From an uncultured Alphaproteobacteria bacterium (GTDB taxonomy: Bacteria; Pseudomonadota; Alphaproteobacteria; Rs-D84): 8,792 nucleotides of DNA. Below, in pieces: positions 1 through 6,860 of the stretch; the stretch's first letter is position 1, and each line of letters opens with the position of its first letter. The notes below the pieces were generated by a model. It worked only from the letters and a program-made list of their open reading frames with translations, ran no database searches and was not told where the DNA came from. The DNA is taken from NCBI GenBank assembly GCA_947304085.1, contig CAMZAC010000018.1, positions 1-8,792 of the forward strand, in the 5' to 3' direction. Position numbers and translations under genes: made by a program.

Positions 1-255
1 CGCCATATCATCAGGTGTCATCGTTTTTGTATCTTTGCCATATAATTCGTATGTTCCAGATGTTGCAGAATCTAACGCACCAATAATATTCATGCACGTA
101 GATTTACCCGAACCACTGGGACCCATAATTGCGATAAATTCACCAGATTTAACAGAAAAAGAAACATCAAATAAAACCTGCTGTTCTCCACCGACAGCCA
201 ATGGGAAACTTTTACAAACTTTATTCAATACAATAATTGGTGGCTCTTTCTTCAT
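1..255 (-). CDS. macB: MacB-type ABC exporter, ATP-binding N-terminus (partial, runs off left edge)
   Basis: Only the first 85 codons are in the window. The protein would be the inner-membrane ABC component of a MacAB-TolC exporter, hydrolysing ATP to drive export through the outer membrane channel. The translated N-terminus shows the ABC nucleotide-binding fold beginning with PPIIVLNKVCKSFPL and a Walker A motif GPSGSGKST at residues 45-53. This is followed by CMNIIGALDSATSGTYELYG, very close to the MacB/LolD pattern of LMNILGxLDxPTSGxY. The ATG is 10 bp after the macA stop, with a TAAGG ribosome site about 8 nt upstream, so it is translated as the third gene of the tolC-macA-macB operon. 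The signature motif, Walker B and the membrane domain lie outside the window. A LolD-type lipoprotein exporter ATPase has a similar N-terminus, but the macA neighbour makes MacB much more likely. A cysteine replaces the usual leucine just after Walker A (STCMNI). Confidence 0.9.
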   Translation of the reverse strand, partial: MKKEPPIIVLNKVCKSFPLAVGGEQQVLFDVSFSVKSGEFIAIMGPSGSGKSTCMNIIGALDSATSGTYELYGKDTKTMTPDDMA

Positions 256-265
256 ATTATAAACC

Positions 266-1450
266 TTAGATTCGCGGTCCGCCACGCATTACAGTTTTAT
301 TTTCAGACTTTTGTCCGACAAAACCAACAATTAATTTATCTTGTTCTTTGATTTCATCTGAAATTAATTGTGTTTCTGTCGGCGTGACCAAACCACGTGT
401 GTAAGGCACAAAAACAACTTTATTACCACGTTCAATTGCAAGATGTGTTTTTGGTGTTATATCTTCTGATACATTTTCAGCAATGTTTTTGTATGACCTT
501 ATCAACAAACCCGAATTTTTGGTTTTCCAAGTATCCCTGGCCTCTGCGACAACGATTGTCACAAAAGCAGTCATACCTGGCATAAGACGTAAATCTTTGT
601 TATCAACATTTATAACTACTGTATAAACCACAACATTAGACGAAGTTGTTGGTGATAATCTTATTTGATGAACTTCCCCTTGAAAAGTTTGTCCAGAATA
701 CGCGTCAACAGTGAAGGTGACAGGCAACCCTTCTTTTATCATACCAATATCTGCTTCGGATACAGCTGTTTCTATTTGCATTTTTGATAAATCTTCTGCA
801 ATCTCAAAAAGGTCTGGTGTTTGAAAAGATGCTGCCACAGTTTGTCCTTTGTCTACTTTTCTGGAAATAACTGTTCCATCTACTGGCGAAGTAATAGTCG
901 CATAACCAAGATTGGTGACAGCTCTATCATACGCATATTGTGCCTTCTTTACAGCTTGTTCTGCTTGTTCATACGTTGTTTGTGATTTTTCCATCTCTGC
1001 ACGAGATATAAAACCATCTTTGTATAATAGCTTGTTTCTTTTGTATTCACTTTCTGAATATTTTAACTGAGATTCTGCGGATTTCAAAGACGCATTTGCT
1101 TCATCAACAGACGATTGTAAAACCGAAGGTTCTATTGTTAATAAAGTGTCTCCTTTTTTAACCTTGGAATTAAAATCAACAAAAATATCTTCTATGGTTC
1201 CAGAAACCTGCGAGCCGACACTAACTGTATTAACAGGTTGTATTTCACCTGTTGCCGTCACTGTTTGAATTATATCGCCACGAACAATATCAACTGTGAC
1301 GAATTTCTTCTTGCCACCATCACCTTTTGGACAAAGCCACCAATAAAGGCCACCAGCGATTAACCCCAATATTATAACACGCCATTTATTACGCCATATC
1401 CAACTAAAAAACCTTATTATGAAAGACCGTTTTTTTTCTTTATTTTTCAT
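266..1450 (-). CDS. macA: MacA-type periplasmic adaptor (membrane fusion protein)
   Basis: Membrane fusion protein of the HlyD/AcrA superfamily that bridges the inner-membrane ABC exporter MacB and the TolC-like channel. The 394 residues show a basic cytoplasmic N-terminus and one membrane anchor at about 24-39 (WRVIILGLIAGGLYWWL). A first lipoyl half-motif lies at about 75-108 (VSVGSQVSGTIEDIFVDFNSKVKKGD) and a long alpha-helical hairpin at about 110-182. The second lipoyl half is at about 183-215 (TITSPVDGTVISRKVDKGQTV). A beta-barrel with LFEIAEDLSKMQIETAVSEADIG follows, and this stretch is especially MacA-like. The length is close to E. coli MacA (about 370). The start is an ATG with AAAGGAA about 9 nt upstream, and it overlaps the end of the tolC-like gene by 11 bp, indicating translational coupling. 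The family assignment is firm. The exported substrate (macrolide, lipopeptide, haem precursor or something else) cannot be told from sequence. Confidence 0.93.
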   Translation of the reverse strand: MKNKEKKRSFIIRFFSWIWRNKWRVIILGLIAGGLYWWLCPKGDGGKKKFVTVDIVRGDIIQTVTATGEIQPVNTVSVGSQVSGTIEDIFVDFNSKVKKGDTLLTIEPSVLQSSVDEANASLKSAESQLKYSESEYKRNKLLYKDGFISRAEMEKSQTTYEQAEQAVKKAQYAYDRAVTNLGYATITSPVDGTVISRKVDKGQTVAASFQTPDLFEIAEDLSKMQIETAVSEADIGMIKEGLPVTFTVDAYSGQTFQGEVHQIRLSPTTSSNVVVYTVVINVDNKDLRLMPGMTAFVTIVVAEARDTWKTKNSGLLIRSYKNIAENVSEDITPKTHLAIERGNKVVFVPYTRGLVTPTETQLISDEIKEQDKLIVGFVGQKSENKTVMRGGPRI

Positions 1451-2762
1451 TTTTGTTTTCCTTTAAACCAGATTTTATATCACCAATAGCTAATGCAACA
1501 GCAGCCCTTTTTATGAACAAATCATATTTTGCAGAATTGTTTTGCTTTTGCGCATCAACTAACTCTGATTGTGAAGTTTGCCAATCTAACATTGTTGCAC
1601 GGCCAACCTTATACATACCAGACACGACACGTTCACTTTCCGTAGCAGACTTTAATAATGCTTCTGATTGTTTTAAAACTGTTTTTGCTGTTTTGTAGTT
1701 CTGATAAGCAGTAAAAACATCCAACATTGCATTATTAGAAACACTTCTTTCACGATACTTGGCGCTGTCATAATCTGCACCAGCAGAACGTGCTGAATAC
1801 ATATTTGCAAAACCCGCAAATATAGGCATCGAAACCGACAAACCGATTTTACCACTTACACGATCGGACATATGTTCAAATAATCCACCTGCAGACTCTG
1901 CAACTATACTAGCACTTCCAGTCAAAGATACAGATGGCAAATTTCGCAAAAACGCAGAATTACGTTTATGCCACGCAGCACTGGTCTGCGCATTTGCACG
2001 CAATAAATCTGGTCTTTGTTTTTGGGCAATAGAAACCAATTCATCTATATTTTCTAATTCTGCATCAGAACCAAAACTGGCAGGCATATCTTTAATTTTT
2101 ATGTCTTGATCTGCTGAAAAAGACAGAGCATTCAACAATGTGCCTTTTGCAATTTCACGATTGTTTTTTGCACGTTCCAAAGACAATTGCGAACTGGCTA
2201 ATGTTGTATCCGCTTTGTATACATCTGCTTTTGCAACGGCGCCCGCTTTAAATTTTTTATCCGCCGTATTTTTTGCAATTTGTGCAACAGTTAATGCAGA
2301 TGTTGCAGATTTAACATCAGCATCAGCATTTAATAATGCATAATATGAACCAATCACTTGATACACATAATTCTGAACAGTTTCATCATAATCAAAACCC
2401 GCAGCACGATACGTGGCCAAAGTTTGCGCCAAATCAGACTCTCTTTTTCCAAAATCAAAAATTAAATACGAAGCGGATAATGACGCATTATATTTCCATG
2501 CATCATGTTGAGTATGCGAACGTTCTGTTCCACCATGCGCAGAAACAGACGGCAAGTAATAAGAATACACTGCGTTTTTTGTATACTTTGAAGATTGTAA
2601 AGATGCATAAGCAGCCGCTGTTTGCGGATTACGACACAACCCCATATTCAGCACATCTTGCAAAGACATTTCTTTGTTTGGAACATATCGCATAGTCGCA
2701 CAATCGTCTTCTGCAAAAGCGCAAACAGGTAAAAAAAACAAAAAATAAGCCAGTTTTTTCAT
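1440..2762 (-). CDS. tolC: TolC-family outer membrane efflux channel
   Basis: Outer membrane factor that forms the exit duct of a tripartite exporter; here it most likely docks to the MacA encoded just downstream. The 440-residue product starts with a cleavable Sec signal peptide (MKKLAYFLFFLPVCAFA, cut before EDD). The mature part has two similar halves typical of outer membrane efflux proteins: a first repeat with LQDVLNMGLCRNPQTAAAYA and YLPSVSAHG followed by SYLIFDFGKRES, and a second with AQKQRPDLLRANAQ, RNLPSVSLTGS and VSMPIFAGFAN. Long Ala/Gln/Ser-rich helices form the periplasmic barrel. I chose the ATG at 2762 because a GAGAGAG ribosome site sits about 7 nt ahead of it and the signal peptide begins there. 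An in-frame TTG two codons upstream lies too close to that site. It is first in the operon tolC-macA-macB. Membership of the family is clear; the symbol is by role, since several paralogues can exist. Confidence 0.92.
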   Translation of the reverse strand: MKKLAYFLFFLPVCAFAEDDCATMRYVPNKEMSLQDVLNMGLCRNPQTAAAYASLQSSKYTKNAVYSYYLPSVSAHGGTERSHTQHDAWKYNASLSASYLIFDFGKRESDLAQTLATYRAAGFDYDETVQNYVYQVIGSYYALLNADADVKSATSALTVAQIAKNTADKKFKAGAVAKADVYKADTTLASSQLSLERAKNNREIAKGTLLNALSFSADQDIKIKDMPASFGSDAELENIDELVSIAQKQRPDLLRANAQTSAAWHKRNSAFLRNLPSVSLTGSASIVAESAGGLFEHMSDRVSGKIGLSVSMPIFAGFANMYSARSAGADYDSAKYRERSVSNNAMLDVFTAYQNYKTAKTVLKQSEALLKSATESERVVSGMYKVGRATMLDWQTSQSELVDAQKQNNSAKYDLFIKRAAVALAIGDIKSGLKENKNEK

Positions 2763-2785
2763 ACACAATCTCTCTCGTTATGAAA

Positions 2786-2814
2786 TTATTACAATATATC
2801 CTTATTTTTTTCAA
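2786..2814 (-). promoter_or_regulatory. Possible promoter of the tolC-macA-macB operon
   Basis: On the minus strand a TTGAAA (2814-2809) is followed after 17 bp by TAATAA (2791-2786). The -35 is good but the -10 matches the consensus at only three positions. An alternative TATATT at 2798-2793 is a better -10 but sits too close to this -35. The predicted transcript would have a short leader carrying the GAGAGAG ribosome site. It is weakly supported; some promoter is needed here because the tRNA-Cys unit is divergent. Confidence 0.3.
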
Positions 2815-2883
2815 TACATTTTTTATAAATTTTTTGCTGAAAAGTTTCTTAAAAAATAATTTTTACATATTGGTATTTTTATG

Positions 2884-2912
2884 TTGAAATATATTTATTT
2901 TTTGCCTAAGAT
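2884..2912 (+). promoter_or_regulatory. Promoter for tRNA-Cys and the downstream recF-sspB
   Basis: TTGAAA at 2884-2889 and TAAGAT at 2907-2912 are separated by 17 bp. Transcription would start near 2919, about 8 nt ahead of the mature tRNA 5' end, a normal leader for RNase P to remove. Only 9 nt separate the tRNA from recF, so this is probably also the promoter for recF and sspB. Confidence 0.5.
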
Positions 2913-2926
2913 ACACATACACAACA

Positions 2927-3000
2927 GGCCAGGTGGCAGAGTGGTTATGCAGAGGACTGCAAATCCTTCTATGCCGGTTCGATTCCGACCCTGGCCTCCA
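2927..3000 (+). tRNA. tRNA-Cys (anticodon GCA), CCA encoded
   Basis: A 74-nt cloverleaf can be folded by eye. The acceptor stem is GGCCAGG (2927-2933) with CCTGGCC (2990-2996), and the D arm is GCA/TGC. The anticodon stem is GAGGA/TCCTT, with loop CTGCAAA giving anticodon GCA at 2959-2961. A 4-nt variable loop follows, then a T loop TTCGATT at 2978-2984. The discriminator base is T and the terminal CCA is encoded; U73 plus anticodon GCA is the tRNA-Cys identity set. One T-stem pair is C2974-A2988 rather than Watson-Crick. The gene is first in a plus-strand unit and the recF ATG lies 9 nt beyond its CCA end. Confidence 0.95.
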
Positions 3001-3009
3001 AATTTTAAA

Positions 3010-4098
3010 ATGATAAATCAAATCACTCTTACCAATTTCAGAAATCATTTGTCTTCCCGAATAAAAACAGACGGTTGCAAAAATATTATTATAACAGGTT
3101 TAAATGGAGCAGGAAAAACAGCCGTGTTAGAAGCAATTTCTTTGTTATCTGGCGACAAAGGATTGCGTAATGCAGAAGCACAAATGTTGGCTCGTTTTAA
3201 TGGAGATGGCGGTTTTTCTGTATTTGCAACCTTAGATAACGATACTGATATATGTGTGTTTTTAAATTCTGGTGAAACAAATCGACACGCAAAAATAGAC
3301 AACGAAAATTCTGTTTTATCTGATCTGGCAAAACAATTGCGCATTGTTTGGCTTACCCCAAAAGAAGACAGGATATTTGTTGAATCTGCATCAGACAGGC
3401 GCGCTTTTTTTGATCGATTGGCCGCCAGTTTTGAACCAACACATATTGGTAGAATTGCTCGTTTAAATAAATTGATGTCCGAAAGGGCTGGTGCAATAAA
3501 ATCTGGCGCAAATGAAAAATGGCTGGATGTATTAGATAAACAAATTGCATCTACAGCTGTCGCAATTGCGGCAGGACGCATAAAATATGCATCAGAACTT
3601 AATTATTTTTTTAAAACCGGCGCCGTTTCTGTTGATGGTATTGTGGAAAAACTTGTTATAGAAAATACTGCCCTGCAAGCAGAAAACATTTATTTCGAAT
3701 ACTTAACAAAAAATCGTGAATTAACCGGTGATAAAATGGTTATAGATGGAATTCATAAATCTGATTTTGGCGTATTTAATAATGAACTAAAATTGCCTGC
3801 TAATATAACCAGCACAGGTCAACAAAAATCTATATTGATTGATTTGATTTTAGCACATGCGAAATTAATCCACATAAAAACAGGTAAAAAACCTTTGATT
3901 TTGCTTGATGAAGCCGCTGCACACCTTGATAATGAGGCACGCATACGTTTGTTTCAAGAATTAAACGAATCAGAAGCACAAGTTTGGGCTACCGGATTAG
4001 ATGTATCCGTATTTCAAAATATTCCCAATGCTTTATTTGTCACTTGCCAAGACGGTTGTATTAGCAATATAATGATAGCGGAGAAAAAAAATGCATAA
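3010..4098 (+). CDS. recF: RecF, DNA replication/repair ATPase
   Basis: SMC/ABC-type ATPase that, with RecO and RecR, loads RecA at single-strand gaps during recombinational repair. The 362-residue product (the family is usually about 350-380) opens with the hallmark MINQITLTNFRNH. It has Walker A GLNGAGKT at residues 30-37, then the RecF landmarks LLSGDKGLR at about 46-53 and DRRAFFDR at about 129-136. The ABC signature is STGQQK at 268-273 and Walker B is LILLDEAAAHLD at 296-307, with catalytic E301. The frame is open further upstream through tRNA-Cys, but the conserved N-terminus fixes the ATG at 3010. No Shine-Dalgarno is visible in the 9 nt between the tRNA and this ATG. The 3' end overlaps sspB by 8 bp (ATGCATAA), suggesting coupled translation. 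In many bacteria recF lies with dnaA, dnaN and gyrB; here it sits with a tRNA and sspB. Confidence 0.93.
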   Translation: MINQITLTNFRNHLSSRIKTDGCKNIIITGLNGAGKTAVLEAISLLSGDKGLRNAEAQMLARFNGDGGFSVFATLDNDTDICVFLNSGETNRHAKIDNENSVLSDLAKQLRIVWLTPKEDRIFVESASDRRAFFDRLAASFEPTHIGRIARLNKLMSERAGAIKSGANEKWLDVLDKQIASTAVAIAAGRIKYASELNYFFKTGAVSVDGIVEKLVIENTALQAENIYFEYLTKNRELTGDKMVIDGIHKSDFGVFNNELKLPANITSTGQQKSILIDLILAHAKLIHIKTGKKPLILLDEAAAHLDNEARIRLFQELNESEAQVWATGLDVSVFQNIPNALFVTCQDGCISNIMIAEKKNA

Positions 4099-4564
4099 GA
4101 TAGATTATCAAAAATTATTAGACGATGCGTTAAAATCAGTTGTCAAAGAAGCATTGCTTTATGCCCAATTTAACGGGCTTGGTGATGATGCTGGTTTTTT
4201 TATAACATTTAAAACACGTGATCCTGGTGTTGTATTGCCAGATTTCTTGCGCATACGATACCCAGATATCATGACAATAGTTTTACAATATTCTTATAAT
4301 AATCTTAATGTTTCAGACAAGGAATTTGGGGTTCAACTGACATTTGATGGTCGCCCATTTTTTATACGTGTCCCTTTTTCTGCTTTGGTTGAATTTAAAG
4401 ATCCTTCAACCGAATTTATGCTTTCTTTTCATCCAAAACAACCGTCTGCTTCTGCAAACACAAACACCGACATAGAATTGCCTTTGGAAGAAAAACCAAA
4501 CTCTGTTCCAGATAATAAAAGAGTTGTTTCTTTGGACGAGTTCAGAAAGAAAAAAAATCAATAA
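4091..4564 (+). CDS. sspB: SspB, ClpXP adaptor protein (alphaproteobacterial type)
   Basis: Cytoplasmic adaptor that binds degradation-tagged substrates, such as ssrA-tagged proteins, and delivers them to ClpXP. The 157-residue product has an N-terminal helix (YQKLLDDALKSVVKEALLYA). The beta-rich SspB core follows, with FFITFKTRDPGVVLPDFL at about 36-53, YPDIMTIVLQYSYNNL at 57-72, and VPFSALVEFKDPSTEFMLSF at 94-113. A low-complexity Ser/Asn/Glu linker at about 116-143 leads to a C-terminal ClpX-binding motif RVVSLDEFRKKK at 144-155. This core-linker-tail order, and the LDEFRKK tail, are characteristic of alphaproteobacterial SspB. Its ATG overlaps the recF stop, with an AAAAAAAA tract just upstream in place of a clear Shine-Dalgarno, so translation is probably coupled to recF. 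Confidence 0.92.
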   Translation: MHKIDYQKLLDDALKSVVKEALLYAQFNGLGDDAGFFITFKTRDPGVVLPDFLRIRYPDIMTIVLQYSYNNLNVSDKEFGVQLTFDGRPFFIRVPFSALVEFKDPSTEFMLSFHPKQPSASANTNTDIELPLEEKPNSVPDNKRVVSLDEFRKKKNQ

Positions 4565-4565
4565 A

Positions 4566-4717
4566 ATGGCTATATTAGAACGATTAAAAGAAATGCACAA
4601 TACCAACAAGTAATATAAACTTGTGGGAAAAAACATGATTGCCCAGAATTAAAAAGCCATCATGCAGGTATAACGGATGAAGAAACACAAATTCCGATTA
4701 TAAAAATATCATTATAA
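4566..4717 (+). pseudogene. Candidate decayed small ORF after sspB (frame-disrupted)
   Basis: An ATG starts one base after the sspB stop and gives only 15 codons (MAILERLKEMHNTNK, stop at 4611-4613). In a different frame, 4619-4717 is open without any start codon. It reads TCGKKHDCPELKSHH and then AGITDEETQIPIIKISL, a plausible protein-like tail with a CxxxxxC pair and nearby histidines. That second piece ends at a TAA (4715-4717) which merges with the terminator stem, as expected for the last gene of an operon. Stops at 4611 and 4616 in the two frames mean that a single indel does not rejoin the pieces. I do not recognise the product. The alternative is a 3' untranslated stretch that looks coding by chance. 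Confidence 0.3.
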
Positions 4718-4745
4718 AATACCGCCCGTTTGGGCGGTATTTTTT
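4716..4745. terminator. Bidirectional intrinsic terminator between sspB and accC
   Basis: A perfect 12-bp hairpin pairs 4716-4727 with 4732-4743 around a GTTT loop, with core ACCGCCC/GGGCGGT. A run of T follows on the plus strand, while the minus strand reads ATTTTATAAT after the stem. It sits between two convergent units, 3 nt from the accC stop codon, so it can end both recF-sspB and accB-accC transcripts. Confidence 0.92.
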
Positions 4746-4746
4746 A

Positions 4747-6126
4747 TTATTCTTCTTGTGTTGGTTCTTCTGATTTATTTTTTTCTTCTTCCAAGAAATG
4801 TTCCAACCAATGGTTATCTGTTTTCAATTGACGGACATCAGAATTATTTAACAAACGTTTTTGCAAAGGTATTGTTGTTTTGATACCTTCAATTACAAAT
4901 TCGTCCAGCGCACGTTCTGCACGCATAATACAAGCTGTTCTGGTTTGTGCATGAACAATCAACTTTGCAATCATTGAATCATATGTTGGCGGTATAGTAT
5001 ATCCGCTGTATACGGCAGAATCTACACGTACCCCCAAACCACCAGATGGCGCATACAATGTTATTTTACCAGGATTTGGAATAAAGGTTTCTGGATCTTC
5101 CGCGTTTATACGAAATTCGATTGCGTGTCCATGCGCAACGATGTTTGATTGTGTATAACCCAATTTTTCACCAGCAGCAATTCTGATTTGTTCACGAACC
5201 AAATCAACACCATAAACCATTTCTGTTACTGGGTGTTCAACCTGTAATCTGGTATTCATTTCCAAGAAATAAAAATTACCGCCCTCAAACATAAACTCAA
5301 AAGTTCCGGCGTTCGTATACCCCATTTTCTTTGCAGCGTTTTTGCAGATCTCAATCATATCATCACGTTGTTTTTGTGTTAAGACAGCAGCAGGACATTC
5401 TTCCATAACCTTTTGGTTTTTGCGTTGCAAAGAACAATCTCGTTCTCCAAAAACAACGACATTACCATGTTTATCACCCAAAACCTGAAATTCAATATGA
5501 CGAGGATGTAAAAGCAACTTTTCCATATATAAAGTATCATCGCCAAATGCAGATTTTGCTTCTGCTTTGGTTAACGGAAAAGCTTCGCGTAATTCGCTCT
5601 CATTATTTGCAGCACGCATACCACGACCACCACCACCGGCTGCAGCTTTTATCATTACGGGATATCCAATTTTATCAGCCCAAACAATTGCATCTTCAAT
5701 TGTTTTGATTGCGCCATCAGAACCAGGGACCACAGGAAGTCCGCATTTTTGAGCGGTTTGTTTTGCGTTTACTTTGTCACCCATTTGACGTATCATAGAT
5801 GCACTGGGACCAATCCAAACTAAACCATGCTGTTCAACTTTTTCAACAAAGTCGGCACGTTCAGATAAAAAACCATACCCGGGATGAATAGCGTCTGCGT
5901 TTGCCAATAAGGCCGCTGTTAATATAGCAGATTCATTTAAATAAGATTCAGATGATGGTGCAGGTCCTATGCATACAGATTCATCAGCTAATTTAACATG
6001 CATAGCGTCTTTATCTGCTGTAGAATATACAGCAACCGTCCGAATACCCATATCACGACAAGCACGAATTACACGTAGCGCAATTTCTCCACGATTAGCA
6101 ATTAAAACTTTTTTTATTTGTGGCAT
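4747..6126 (-). CDS. accC: Biotin carboxylase subunit of acetyl-CoA carboxylase
   Basis: Catalyses ATP- and bicarbonate-dependent carboxylation of biotin carried on AccB, the first half-reaction of malonyl-CoA synthesis for fatty acids. The 459 residues contain the three expected parts: an N-terminal fold starting KVLIANRGEIALRVIRACRDMGI; an ATP-grasp domain with the glycine-rich loop AAAGGGGRGMR at about 161-171; and a C-terminal biotin-carboxylase domain. The E. coli active-site residues are all recognisable at an offset of +1: K160, H210, K239, E277, E289, N291, R293, E297 and R339. The motif EMNTRLQVEHPVTE is intact. It follows accB at 7 bp, with an AGG overlapping the accB stop codon as ribosome site. 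The C-terminus has an acidic extension (EEEKNKSEEPTQEE) that makes it about 10 residues longer than the E. coli protein. Because accB is adjacent and no carboxyltransferase is fused, this is the acetyl-CoA carboxylase subunit rather than a pyruvate or propionyl-CoA carboxylase. Confidence 0.96.
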   Translation of the reverse strand: MPQIKKVLIANRGEIALRVIRACRDMGIRTVAVYSTADKDAMHVKLADESVCIGPAPSSESYLNESAILTAALLANADAIHPGYGFLSERADFVEKVEQHGLVWIGPSASMIRQMGDKVNAKQTAQKCGLPVVPGSDGAIKTIEDAIVWADKIGYPVMIKAAAGGGGRGMRAANNESELREAFPLTKAEAKSAFGDDTLYMEKLLLHPRHIEFQVLGDKHGNVVVFGERDCSLQRKNQKVMEECPAAVLTQKQRDDMIEICKNAAKKMGYTNAGTFEFMFEGGNFYFLEMNTRLQVEHPVTEMVYGVDLVREQIRIAAGEKLGYTQSNIVAHGHAIEFRINAEDPETFIPNPGKITLYAPSGGLGVRVDSAVYSGYTIPPTYDSMIAKLIVHAQTRTACIMRAERALDEFVIEGIKTTIPLQKRLLNNSDVRQLKTDNHWLEHFLEEEKNKSEEPTQEE

Positions 6127-6133
6127 ATAAAAC

Positions 6134-6565
6134 CTATTCTATTACAGCGATTGGCGAATCAAATTCAACAGCAGCACTATCTGCAACCAAAATTTCTTTT
6201 ACAACACCATCAACATCAGATTTGATTGGGTTAAAGGTTTTCATAGCTTCTACCAACGCGATTGTATCGCCAACTTTGACACTGTCACCAACCTCTACAA
6301 AATGCTTTGCACCAGGTTCTGGAGCCAGATAAACAACACCAACCATTGGTGATTTCACGACATGACCAGATATTTTTTCGTTTTGGTCACATTTTTGTTG
6401 CGCAGAAACAAACCCAACCGGGGCAGCTACAGCCTGTTGTTTAGATAAATGAATATGCTTGCGATATAAACCCAGCAATAATTGTCGTTCTATATCCAGT
6501 TCTGTTATGCCCATTTCATCCATTAATTTGGACATATTTTCAACTGTTGCACGAAAAGATGTCAT
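6134..6565 (-). CDS. accB: Biotin carboxyl carrier protein (BCCP) of acetyl-CoA carboxylase
   Basis: Carries the covalently attached biotin that shuttles CO2 between AccC and the AccAD carboxyltransferase. The 143-residue product has a helical N-terminal region (about 1-40) that in this family mediates assembly with AccC. A flexible Ala/Val/Gln-rich linker follows at about 41-65, then the biotinyl domain from about 68 to the end. The biotinylated lysine is K109 in VEAMKTFNPI. The BCCP 'thumb' is visible as PEPGAKHFVEVGDSV at about 82-96, distinguishing it from lipoyl domains and from biotin domains lacking a thumb. The start ATG has AAGGA 9 nt upstream. It is the first gene of accB-accC, with its own strong promoter at the end of yidD. 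Confidence 0.96.
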   Translation of the reverse strand: MTSFRATVENMSKLMDEMGITELDIERQLLLGLYRKHIHLSKQQAVAAPVGFVSAQQKCDQNEKISGHVVKSPMVGVVYLAPEPGAKHFVEVGDSVKVGDTIALVEAMKTFNPIKSDVDGVVKEILVADSAAVEFDSPIAVIE

Positions 6566-6599
6566 AATTTAAAATCCTTTTTATATTTATGTTATAGTA

Positions 6600-6627
6600 A
6601 TTCTACCATATTGATTTGTTATGTCAA
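6600..6627 (-). promoter_or_regulatory. Strong sigma70-type promoter for accB-accC
   Basis: On the minus strand a perfect TTGACA (6627-6622) is followed after 16 bp by TAGAAT (6605-6600), five of six matches to the -10 consensus. Predicted initiation lies about 30 nt before the accB ATG, leaving room for the AAGGA ribosome site. The -35 box contains the TGA stop codon of yidD (6626-6624), so the promoter begins inside the preceding gene. Confidence 0.75.
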
Positions 6628-6860
6628 GGAACAGGGTCGTATCCACATCCACCCCCGGGTCTGCAACGCGATATTCGTCGTAGTCCCATAAAAAAACCAC
6701 GAAACAAACCATATTTACAAATTGCTTGACGTGTATACTCACTACAAGTCGGTGTAAAACGACACACGGCACGTCCACCGATAAACGGCGAAACACATAT
6801 TTGATATACGCGCACAAAGAAAACACCAATGCAAGCAGGTATATCACTTTTGTTTTTCAT
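6624..6860 (-). CDS. yidD: YidD, membrane protein insertion efficiency factor
   Basis: Small membrane-associated protein that assists YidC-dependent insertion of inner-membrane proteins. The 78-residue product is full length for the family. It shows an amphipathic/hydrophobic N-terminus (IGVFFVRVYQICVSPFIGG) and then the family core CRFTPTCSEYTRQAICKYGLFRGFFMGLRRISRCRPGG, ending in GYDPVP. The three conserved cysteines of the CRFxPTCSEY...RC pattern are present. Its ATG lies 17 bp inside the end of rnpA and has no Shine-Dalgarno, so it is presumably translated by coupling. The rnpA-yidD pair is widely conserved in bacteria, but yidC does not follow here. Confidence 0.93.
   Translation of the reverse strand: MKNKSDIPACIGVFFVRVYQICVSPFIGGRAVCRFTPTCSEYTRQAICKYGLFRGFFMGLRRISRCRPGGGCGYDPVP

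Noticed and set aside
35..262. Plus-strand 75-codon ORF
   Set aside because: It is the antisense shadow of the macB start; the minus strand encodes a clear Walker A motif and ABC fold.
2763..2768. TTG start two codons upstream of the tolC ATG
   Set aside because: The GAGAGAG ribosome site is almost adjacent to the TTG but correctly spaced from the ATG, and the signal peptide begins at the ATG.
2881..3009. N-terminal extension of recF reading through tRNA-Cys
   Set aside because: The frame is open by chance through the tRNA gene; RecF family proteins begin at the MINQITLTNFRNH residues encoded from 3010.
3045..3581. 178-codon minus-strand ORF inside recF
   Set aside because: It is antisense to a well-conserved recF, and its translation shows no family motif.
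4710..4746. CRISPR-like or regulatory palindrome at the GC-rich inverted repeat
   Set aside because: It is a single hairpin followed by T residues between convergent genes, fully explained as an intrinsic terminator.
6587..6847. 86-codon minus-strand ORF overlapping yidD
   Set aside because: It is a different frame of the same DNA; the yidD frame carries the full conserved family pattern.
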